From: Seminavis robusta
Taxonomy: Eukaryota > Bacillariophyta > Bacillariophyceae > Naviculales > Naviculaceae
Assembly: GCA_903772945.1 (NCBI GenBank)
Contig: CAICTM010000480.1
Span: 1 to 64,000, forward strand
Direction of reading: 5' to 3'
Length of the DNA stretch: 64,000 bases
Shown here: positions 52,608 to 61,853 of the stretch, one piece after another
Position numbering within the stretch: position 1 is the first letter of the stretch
How the letters are laid out: every line of letters begins with the position of its first letter
Notes under the pieces: model-generated
Database searches by the model: none
Seen by the model: the letters and a program-made list of their open reading frames with translations, nothing else
What the model was told of the DNA's origin: nothing
Translations under genes and position numbers: made by a program

Positions 52608-54236
52608 GGTCGGTTTATTATTGATTGGAATACTATACTTTGGATATTACCTTCCACCAAAATTTTGGGAGCTAAACTAAACTGCCAACATTTGGATTTG
52701 TGAGAGAGAGTAGAGTGCGAGAGAAGCTGCGAGAGAGGCTTCTCGGAGCTCTCCTCGTTTTTGCGCCCTTTGGCTCGTGGACGCAGTCATTTCAAGAAGG
52801 TGCGACCACCTACGGAAACTGAAACTTACAGGCGTCCGATCAATAATACTCTTAGTCGATGAGAGATAAAATATTAGTTAATTTCATCAACTGAATACTT
52901 GGGTTCTCTACTGCTGAGGATTGGATACGTCGACAAATCTTAGGACAGACAATTTAGTATGCGTGTCTCTCCAGATGGATGCCTGTGTCAGGTGCTCCCG
53001 ATGTACTGTTTTGTTTCCGATGAGTGGACAGAAACTTCTTTTTTGTTATTCTCTCAGACATTTGTATTGCCCGCATTATGTGTCTCATGTACACTGTGTA
53101 CTTATTCCTCTGTAGAGCCATTGGTATGACATAAATGTATGTAATCATGAGGAACATTGCAGATGAAATTATCGTCACTATTTGTCACACTTCGGTTCCT
53201 ATTGGCTGATGACCACACACATGTAAATAAGAACGCTTTATCCGACAGCTGCTCATCGCTGACTACCGCACAGCTACAAAGATCGGCAGCTCGACACTAT
53301 GTATGTACGCCTGTACACTGTACCATGTGCCTGTGCCGACCCAGGTATTATTGACTACCAGTAACCAGTAACAGTACTCGGCATCAGAGCCATGGCTTTA
53401 GTCAAAGACTTACTAGTAGTTTTCACCCGCGTTGTTGCACGAAAGCACAAGCTTTTTACTACAAAGAAACTTGAAGTCATCCACACCAAGTGTGAATGAC
53501 ATGATTAATTATTTTATTAATAAAATAATAAATCAATTGTCAACATGTTGTCGGACGTCCCGAAGAGTTAGTTTGTACCACGTACCACTGCAGTACTACA
53601 CGTACTCTCGAGTCAGTACCTCATGTACCACGCACTGGTACAGTACTCAGTGTACCGGTATCTACAACAGATCATTTAATCACCTCCAAAAAAGATGTGG
53701 ACAGTGGTCACGACTAGGTTGCCACAAGCTGTTGCAGACAAATAATGCATTCGGTGATGAGTACTCAAGGGTACAACTTGAAGAAACTGCTCATGCACAT
53801 TGTAATTAATTAGAGATACTGCAGAAAAACAAGAAGGCAAGCTATTAGCAGTCACCTCACCTATGCATAGTTTCGACGTCTAAGTAAACCAGCAATAAGA
53901 TAGATGGTCACAATGGTCGACAGCTGTCGGCACTTATTGGGCTTCGTCTTGTCTTGTCTGGTTGGGCACCGTCGACACCCTCGACCTGCACCGACACCAG
54001 AGCGAGTGACTCGACTCGACTCAGTCAGTCTTCTTCCCTCAGCAACGAGCAACAGCTCAACAAGCTTTTTGTACTCGTCAAAACTCTTTTACAGCAATTG
54101 AGTCATCAATTTTGTGTGTACTCGAATCATTAATTAAATAAATATTTACAGGAAGGCATAGGAAATAGGAACTGTTATTTTAAATAGCTTTCTTCAATCG
54201 AGTGAGTCACCTTGTACCGGTTTTGTCCTTTTCTTG
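52608..54236. other. 1.6-kb interval, GTAC-rich, with 22-bp palindrome
   Basis: The presumed HSF promoter is at the left end. 53508-53529 is a perfect A/T palindrome (ATTATTTTATT and its complement). 53570-53665 is dense in GTAC. No gene is supported. Confidence 0.5.
53508..53529. repeat. 22-bp perfect A/T palindrome
   Basis: ATTATTTTATT immediately followed by its reverse complement AATAAAATAAT. No loop, no gene context. Confidence 0.85.
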
Positions 54237-54907
54237 ACACGGCAAACCTTGCTTGAAACCTTTTCTCACTTCTCACTCTGCTTCTTGTCCCTCCATTTGG
54301 CTGCTCTGAAGTCTCCCATTTTGTCTCCCTTATCTTATCTCTCATCTCTATCCCATCTCCATCGACGGTATGCTAACAAGCGGAGTCTTCTGAGTGAATC
54401 AAGTAAAAAGAGAATTTGGAAAAATTTGTGGCGGCAGTCGAACATTTCTTGGATTCACTCAACAATAAGAATAAGAAGGATGTACAGGCGTATCGACAGG
54501 TCATTCAAGAGCAGTAAACAATGACTGAAGCCATCACTGAAGAAGGACGAAGCCGCATTGGTACTCGCATGACGTCGTAGAAATTGTGCAAACCATTGCC
54601 TGCATGGGAAGTACCATTTCCGTCCGAATTGGCGTCCACACCACGACCATGACGTCATTGCAAGTGATGGATTTCTCGTCTACAATCCACAAGTCGAGCA
54701 CCCCTGTCGCTAATCCCTTGGTCTGCTCGGACATCGACATTGGCGATCTGGGGCCGAATTGGTCAAAATTTGCAGGGCAACGTCAAGGATCGTCTGAGCA
54801 TAACAGTGTGGTGGCCGAAACCGATTTGGACAAGGCTCGGTTGCTCTACATGGAGTGGGGCCCAGCTCAAAGTCGACCAAATGGAATTTACCTTACCGGT
54901 AGAGAGT
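54237..54907 (+). pseudogene. Decayed duplicate of the ATPase gene
   Basis: Collinear with 45186-48914 but only about 0.67 kb long. It keeps short matches in order: ACCTTGCTTGAAACCTTTTC, the TTGGATTCACTCAACAATAAG region, GCATGGGAAGTACCATTTCCG, GCAGGGCAACGTCAAGGATC, and TTGCTCTACATGGAGTGGGG. Large internal deletions and stops remove both Walker motifs. It is followed by homologous 3' sequence and then by the intact convergent SDR. Confidence 0.85.
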
Positions 54908-55244
54908 AAACCATATATCTGCCTGGGACCAATATTAGATGCTTTCCTGTGTCCGTTCGTTTGTTTCTGTTTCTGACTGAGACTCGCATTGTTCTCTGGC
55001 TGAGACTAAGAGTTGTAGATTTGATATATTTCGAAGCAAGCCACATGCTACTCTAGATCTCCAAGAGATCCGCCCAGTCTCTTGGCTAAATTTCATTTCG
55101 GGTTGTGCATGGTCACTTTATGGCACGCAAACCCGTACCGTATAGTAACATCTCCAGGTAGATTACACAAATAGCAGCCACTTTGTAGTTTCACAAATAC
55201 CGCGGTTGTTATGCATAGGATTTCTTTAGTATCTTCGTCGTGCT

Positions 55245-56246
55245 TTAAGATTCTGCCTGGTCATCTGTTTTTCTTTTATTTGAAAATTCTGACACACCAG
55301 TGAAGGCTGATAAGGCTTCAAAGGCGGCCTTTTGCTTCTTTGGATCGCTGTACTTCCTGGCCCAGCGAAGAGAACTTTGATCACTGACAGGGCCAGTTGT
55401 GCCTCTTTTGGATGCAATGAAAGCACCACATTCAAATCTGCCATCATACTGACCTGTGACAGCATCAATGTATCGATCAGTGCCATCTTCCAAGGGGTGT
55501 AAGATTCCCAACACCTTTGTCAAGGTCCTTGCACCGGGGACTCTCAAACTCAACCTAAAATGAAGTGGAAAGGCATCTCCATCATAAACACCAGTGCCCA
55601 AGGTTCCACCAGGAGAAACTACAAGCACCTTGTACTTTGGGTTCTGTCGAGCCCACTCAGCAAAGTACAAGACACCAAACCCCTTTGTCTTGGCATAAAT
55701 ATGCATATTGGGATCCCTGAAGACGCCATGAAACTTTCCTTTGAGCTCATCTTGGTACCATTCACTTGTGTCTCCCATCTTGAAGTTTCCAATCAACATG
55801 ATGGGTACGCCACGAGCTGTTTCAGATCCAGCATAGATAATTCTGCAGCCTTCTGCCAGCTTTGGCTTCAGTGCTTCAACGAGCTGAATGTGTCCAATCA
55901 GGTTGATTTGGTGAATATTGAGGACATGATTTGGTCCCACTGGCTTCCTAGACTTGTCATTTCCAACACCACCAGCATTGAGAATCAACCCATTAATGGG
56001 TTCATCCTCAAGAGAGTCCACAATTTGAAAGATTTCTTCCTGGGTTTCAGATGCGTCAAAATGGACATACTGAAGCTTGCTGGTATCCACACCCTTGCCT
56101 TTGAGTGTGTCCATGGCAGCTGATGCCTTGCTTTCAGAACGACATGTCATGTACACTTTCTTGGTGCTGGGCATGAGGGCCAGGCGTCGAACCGAGTCAA
56201 GGCCCAAGCCACCATTCGCACCCGTAACAAGGTAGATTTCTGACAT
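55245..56246 (-). CDS. Short-chain dehydrogenase/reductase, copy 3
   Basis: 333 residues from MSEIYLVTGANGGLG at 56246; a 29-codon upstream extension of the frame is less likely to be coding. It has TGANGGLG, LILNAGGVGNDK, YAGSETARG (Ser) and YAKTKGFGVLYFAEW (YxxxK). It is more diverged than copies 1, 2 and 4 (HGVFRDPNMHIYA insert, C-terminal FTGVSEFSNKRK). Its downstream region matches the ATPase 3' flank, marking it as part of the duplicated ATPase-SDR block. Confidence 0.92.
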   Translation of the reverse strand: MSEIYLVTGANGGLGLDSVRRLALMPSTKKVYMTCRSESKASAAMDTLKGKGVDTSKLQYVHFDASETQEEIFQIVDSLEDEPINGLILNAGGVGNDKSRKPVGPNHVLNIHQINLIGHIQLVEALKPKLAEGCRIIYAGSETARGVPIMLIGNFKMGDTSEWYQDELKGKFHGVFRDPNMHIYAKTKGFGVLYFAEWARQNPKYKVLVVSPGGTLGTGVYDGDAFPLHFRLSLRVPGARTLTKVLGILHPLEDGTDRYIDAVTGQYDGRFECGAFIASKRGTTGPVSDQSSLRWARKYSDPKKQKAAFEALSAFTGVSEFSNKRKTDDQAES

Positions 56247-57431
56247 TTTGCGGCTTCGGTAGTGGTTATTTTTGGTTTCTTTTTGTTGCTTGCTTTTTGT
56301 TTCGTTGCTTTTTATGGGAGTGTAGGATCTCAAGATGGCCCCTGCTGGTTGTCCAAGAAAGAAGGTTGTCCATGCAGTGTCGGGGACTGGTTGTCTTCGT
56401 TTCTAACTCGGGCGGTTTCCTTGTGTGATCGTGTGCACCTCGTCAGTTTCAAGAAGCCAGCGGAAACGGATGGGTCACGGGTTCAACGTCATGAATACCG
56501 CGATGGCCCAGCATTCCGTGCTAGCTGCGGTACCTGGTACATCTACATGTAGCCTACAGCTGGACGCAACCAACCCAGAGCCCACCAGTCACCGAAGCTT
56601 CTGCTTTTGGCAAAGGTCATGGCACCCCTTGTGCTTGTTCCCCTTAGGAGCTCTCAAATTGACATGCTTGCTGAATCGAATCAAGAACCATGATGCATTT
56701 TCTCATTTTCAAGTTGACTGAACGGCCGTGCAAATAATGCCTTTTGTGAGCATAGGTTTCTATTTTGTATTGCTGAAACTATAGCCAACGGTCCGCCGTG
56801 GAGTGGGCTGGGTACACTACAAATGCCCCATGATCTTCTGCTTACTTTACTTACTACAGAAACACTTTCATGCAGCGTTCAAGCGCTGGCGAGTGAGTTT
56901 ATAGTTTCTTGAGAGTCTTTCAAAGGGTTGAGGTCGAAACCGAAACTCGAGCAGTGAAATTTGGAAGTTCTTAACTACGAGGATCCACTTCTGGATCACG
57001 GTCTCCTCTTTTGCTCTAGCTGCTTCTCTACGGTCTCCGCATTCAGAAAGAAAGATAGTTAGCTTCCTCCTCTGCTCTCTCGTCCACTGTCACGGTGGAG
57101 AGATCGGGCTCTTAGGCTCCTTTCTAGCTTGCTCTAGTCGGGTCTGCGTTTGTGCAGAAGTTTGTGTTAGAGAGTTTCCTGTTGCTGCCTTTTAGCTAGC
57201 ACGCTTCCTTTCCCATTTTCCTGGCGTTCGGCCAGATACATGACTGGGTGTGGGTTGTCTGCCAACGTAAGGATTCATTTCAAAAATAGATCTAGGATCG
57301 ACAGCTTCCAAATATAACTGTTATCCGGTCCTGTTTCTTTAATAATGATCCTATTCGTGACAGCCAAATGTAACCTCTCCAAACCTGTTTGTTCTGATTC
57401 TGTTCAAAGCATCCATCCAATCATAAAATCA
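56247..57431. other. 1.2-kb interval between SDR copies
   Basis: The upstream region of SDR copy 3 and the downstream region of copy 4. Pyrimidine-rich in 57000-57200. No gene is supported. Confidence 0.45.
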
Positions 57432-58389
57432 CTACTTCTCAACTGTGGTGTAAACCGACAGTGCTTCAAAAGCAACCTTTTGCTTCACAGTGTCAGCATA
57501 CATCTTACCACTACGGAGTTCGGTTTGATCACACACCTCGCCTGTGGTTCCCCGCTTCGAGGCAACAAAAGATCCACTTTGGAACGCTTCGTCATATTTA
57601 CCAGTCAGCGCCTGAATGTACCGGTCAGTTCCATCTTCCAAGTTATGAATGACTCCCATTGCCTTCAGCAAGGGCATCATAACAGGCATCATCAATCTGA
57701 AGTGAGCTGGCACTGCATCCGCATTTAAAGCAGAAGTGCCAGAGGTACCACCTGGGGACACTACCAGGACACTGTACTTTGGGTTCTGACGAGCCCACTC
57801 AGCAAAATACAAGGCAGCAAATCCCTTAGTCTTGGCATATACATCCATGGGATCATAACCAGGAAATTTCCCTTCAAGTTGGTTCCTGTACCAATCACTT
57901 GTGCCACCAAGCTTGGGAGTACCAATCATCATGATGAGGATCCCACGAGCCGCTTCTGATCCTGAGAAGACAATCTTACATCCCTGGGCTAGCTTGGGCT
58001 TGAGAGCCTCCACAAGCTGAACGTGTCCAATCAAATTGATTTGGTGGATATCAAGGACCTGGTTGGGCCCGACGGGCTTCTGAGTCTTGTCATGACCAAT
58101 GCCACCAGCATTGAGAAGGACACCAGTAATGAGTTCATTGTCCTCAAGATTATTCACAATCTGAAAGATCTCTTCCTTGGAAGCAGATGCATCAAAGTGG
58201 ACATACTGAAGCTTGGTCACATCGATCCACTCCTTCCATGCCCTTAATCGAGTCAATGGCAACGGAGGCTTTGTTTTCAGAGCGGCACCCCATGTAGATT
58301 TTCTTGGTGGAGGGCATCATGGCTATGCGGCGAACAGAGTGAAGTCCCAAGCCACTGTTGGCACCAGTAACAAGGTAGATTTCAGACAT
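57432..58389 (-). pseudogene. SDR copy 4, 4-nt insertion
   Basis: The closest relative is copy 1 (shared LGGTSDWYRNQLEG, GYDPMDVYAKTKG, GEVCDQTELRSGKMYADT). After SIKGMEGVD an extra four bases (CGAT) appear near 58228, where the other copies read GGAGTGGATGTGACC. The frame breaks after about 50 residues. Removing four bases gives 318 codons, so this is a single recent lesion. As it stands the protein would lose the active site. Confidence 0.85.
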
Positions 58390-58982
58390 TGTGATGCAGC
58401 TAGATAGTTGTTGGTTGCTTCCTTTATTGTATTGCTTAATTAGTAGTTTGTTTGTGAAAGTACCGGTATGTTGTTTTGCTTTTTCGAGCTTGGTTTTGTG
58501 AGCCAAGTCAAAAGTTCGCACTGTTGCTCCCACACTCGCTGCGCGTTGGAAGTTCGAAGTCGAAGATGGAAGATCGTCGAAGTGCGTCGTCTGCGCCAGC
58601 CAGACTGTGACTTGTCGATGGCGTTCCAAGAGCCTCCTTCCAACGACTGCAGCTCTGCAAATAATCTCGATTGAGTCATTAACATGACGTCTTTTGTCTC
58701 GACAAGGCGTGACACAAATCCACGTCTGGATTGAGATGTCCGGTGCAAAGGGCTTATGTGGAGGTGCGGCCTGGCTCGGAAGAGGGACTGAGACTACTAA
58801 TTTTGCAAATACTGTATAATATTATTGTTTAGTAACCCCCGTCATGACACCGTTAGTGAGAAAAGATTTCGTTCGTTTGGTATGATACCAGTTGCAACAA
58901 ACGGGGGTTCCTTGATCTGTTCCACAAAACAGGAGCCCAATAGCTAGATCAGTGAGTTTGATCAATCAATCGACCAATCACC
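58390..58982. promoter_or_regulatory. Divergent region between SDR copy 4 and CaaX protein
   Basis: 593 nt. It holds the presumed promoters of both genes. The SDR side does not obviously keep the A-rich leader of copies 1 and 2. Confidence 0.35.
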
Positions 58983-61322
58983 ATGTCTGATGAACAGGCA
59001 CGGCCGTCGGTGGACGATGAGATGGTACACAGTCGCAATGATGTGAGAACCAATACCAACCGGAGTGTTGTGCGACCGAGAGCACCACCTCGATCGATGC
59101 GTTTCTTTCGTGATTTGTCGGCGAGCGAAAAGGAAGAAATGGGTCGTCATGCCGCCATCATTTTGGAGTTGACAGCGAATGAGTCTTCCAGAACTACCAG
59201 TACTACTACCGGTACTAGCGGCAGTGAGACTGAAACATCCTGGGACGATGACAATCTGTCCGAAATTACTTCAGCCTGTCCAGCGGGAGCCTTTGAGACT
59301 ACTACGACGACAGCCGCCATGGAGACGTTGGGCGAGATTCTACGAGATTGCGATTCCTTTGTCAATCCATCCGAGAACCTTCCGGTAGCAGTGGCGGAGC
59401 TCGTGAGTGTCTGTCAAGAACGAAACAGTCGATTGGAAGCAGCCGAAGTCATGATTCGACGACTCCAGCAACTCATTTCAGGGACGACTATCGTTCATGC
59501 ATTTGCAACCCCACCGCAACCACCGCAACGCTCCAACAGTGATCCTCCTGCCATGTATCCGGCTCGCGTTCCACACCAAGTGAGTGGACGACGACAAGCA
59601 CAAGATCCACCTGAAGCATCAGAGGAGGTACCGGTACATGTGGAAGAAGATGAGCCGCAATCAGCTCCTCCTTCTGTGGGAGTTCAGGAAGACAACCGGC
59701 CAGTGACTTTGCCGGCTGTCCCAGAGGAGGCTGAAAATCAGTCTGATTTGCCCCAAATCAATCATGATGGTCAAGAAGATACCAGCACTCAGAATCAGCC
59801 AGAGAGTCCAGCCATGGAACCGGAGACTGAACCAGACGAACAACAAAACATGGATTCTTCACCGAAAACGGAAATGAAACAAGCCAACCTGATGGCGGCG
59901 TCAGCTGTCATGGATGATGCCGTGGTACAAAGTATCATAGAAGTCGTAAGGCAAGAACTCCGACAGGAGCTTCGAGCCAGTGGTGCCATTGGAGTTGATC
60001 CATCCACCGTGAATGCCTTGGCCGAAGAAAAGGTCAAGGAGTCTGGCAACAACAACAACAATGACATCATCCAGCGCCTATCCGTCGCCAAGTTGTCCCA
60101 ACAAGAATCGGAGAGTACTAACGAAAAAGAGGAACCTCGGAAACGACCAGCAACCCGAAAAACCTCAGATCCACCGTCGGTCGACGAACTCGAACAGTTG
60201 CACAAATCCGTTTCGACTCTCGATCCACCTGCCATTGACTGGAAAGAGTTTATTATTCGCGAGGAACAAAATGCCAAAGAAAACGATTCAGCTGATGCCG
60301 ATGAGCTACGAAAAATGAAGATGGGCATTGCAGAAGACACAGAGGGCATGGCGGCCACCCCCACGAAACCACCAGCACCACAACAGCAAGGCAAACCCAA
60401 AAAGACAGCACCGGCCACGGTGCCAGGTGCGGTCCGTGTCTCTGAGGTGGGCGCCTTTCGTGTGTCGCCCAGAACTTCTACTGCCGAACAGAGCGAACGC
60501 GAGGCTCGAGAAGCCGAAAAGACCGGTTTGGAAGCCGGAACGTTTATTGCCAGTGGCAACTCGGACGTGGAGCGTGGTTCCATCATTGTTTCTCCCTCCG
60601 CACAGCAGCCACCGCCGATTGCTGCAAGAAGAGACGACGAGAGCGTCGCTACGGAGCAAATAAAAAACCAACAGGCAAACAGCAACCCCGATCAAGCCAA
60701 GCCAAAGGATTGGGAACCAACAGAGATTTATCTAGAAGGAGAAGAAGATGCGAAACCGAAAGCAGCCAACAATACGACAATCAGAGCACCCGAGACTGCG
60801 AGCACGGGCCCCTTTTCACACAACATTGCCAATCAACAGACGACACAGAACCGAACAGCACAGGCGAATTCCTCCGTGCTGGAGATCCCAGAGCGACCTT
60901 CGAGTGGGGCCGACCGCTTGGGTTTTTGGGATAGGACGATGATTGATCTGAAAACGGACGCCGTTCACGATACACGAACCCGTACAACAGCCGCCGCCGC
61001 CGCTCCACCTGTGACTGAAGATACAAGCGTCAGTAAATCATTGTCCGTTGCGACAGTGTTGGCCACACCGGTAGCACCCGATCACTCCTCCAGAAACAAT
61101 TCGACCATTGCTAGCAGCGGAAACGACACCAACACGGACGGTCTGCTTGCAGCCACTGTCGCCCTGGAGGATCAAAACGAGACCATCCTTCAATTGACAC
61201 AAGCCGTGTTTTCCTTGCAGGAGGAAATGAGGCGCCGGGATGAAACCATCCCGAACGCGGAAGTCGTGCCAGAGCCACGAGACCAAGGTGTCGGTCTAAA
61301 GTGCCAGTGCATCATTCTCTAA
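58983..61322 (+). CDS. Acidic, largely disordered protein with CaaX box
   Basis: 779 residues, single exon. It starts MSDEQARPSVDDEM. A Thr/Ser-rich segment is followed by a short helical, coiled-coil-like stretch (ELVSVCQERNSRLEAAEVMI, about residues 136-160), a long Glu/Gln/Pro-rich disordered region, another helical segment (VVQSIIEVVRQELRQELRAS), and a helical C-terminus (LEDQNETILQLTQAVFSLQEEM). It ends LKCQCIIL: the last four residues, CIIL, form a CaaX box with Leu, the geranylgeranylation type, and a second Cys two before could be palmitoylated. Membrane anchoring is therefore likely. No enzyme domain is seen. Confidence 0.78.
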   Translation: MSDEQARPSVDDEMVHSRNDVRTNTNRSVVRPRAPPRSMRFFRDLSASEKEEMGRHAAIILELTANESSRTTSTTTGTSGSETETSWDDDNLSEITSACPAGAFETTTTTAAMETLGEILRDCDSFVNPSENLPVAVAELVSVCQERNSRLEAAEVMIRRLQQLISGTTIVHAFATPPQPPQRSNSDPPAMYPARVPHQVSGRRQAQDPPEASEEVPVHVEEDEPQSAPPSVGVQEDNRPVTLPAVPEEAENQSDLPQINHDGQEDTSTQNQPESPAMEPETEPDEQQNMDSSPKTEMKQANLMAASAVMDDAVVQSIIEVVRQELRQELRASGAIGVDPSTVNALAEEKVKESGNNNNNDIIQRLSVAKLSQQESESTNEKEEPRKRPATRKTSDPPSVDELEQLHKSVSTLDPPAIDWKEFIIREEQNAKENDSADADELRKMKMGIAEDTEGMAATPTKPPAPQQQGKPKKTAPATVPGAVRVSEVGAFRVSPRTSTAEQSEREAREAEKTGLEAGTFIASGNSDVERGSIIVSPSAQQPPPIAARRDDESVATEQIKNQQANSNPDQAKPKDWEPTEIYLEGEEDAKPKAANNTTIRAPETASTGPFSHNIANQQTTQNRTAQANSSVLEIPERPSSGADRLGFWDRTMIDLKTDAVHDTRTRTTAAAAAPPVTEDTSVSKSLSVATVLATPVAPDHSSRNNSTIASSGNDTNTDGLLAATVALEDQNETILQLTQAVFSLQEEMRRRDETIPNAEVVPEPRDQGVGLKCQCIIL

Positions 61323-61853
61323 CGCTCGGAAATACATTCTTAAGTAAAACTATAGCTGTATATTACGTCTCCTGCTACGGCATGGTGTGATTGGATGCAC
61401 AGGTGAAGCAAATGACAATGGATGCTGCTACAGCATGGTTGCGAAGTGAAACTATTGCTACCACTGCAACTACAATAAACAATGAAGCCATGATTTTGTT
61501 GGTGAAGATTGTCTACTATGTGTTATTGTTCTATGATTATGTTTGGCTGCATTTTTAAAAGATTTGTAGCATCAACAATGATAGAGGTTGGTTGTCGGGT
61601 GTCACGGGTATTAACTTTGGACTTTCGTCGCGTGGAGGACGTTCGGACAAGCACTCTGCAATAGAGGCTGCCTAGCACAGGAACCACAAACCTGGCTACC
61701 TTTTATGTGACCCTTCAATTGAACCAACTGTATTCATCTCCGCAAAAGTTGTTGTATAGCCCTGCACCCCACCAGATGCTTGCTCGTTGTGTATTGTATT
61801 GTGTTAGTTCCCGCAATCGGTGGTCGTCGTCGACCACTTACTTACCTGTTGTC
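61323..61853. other. Convergent intergenic region
   Basis: 3' regions of the CaaX protein and the basic-tailed protein. No gene is seen. Confidence 0.45.
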
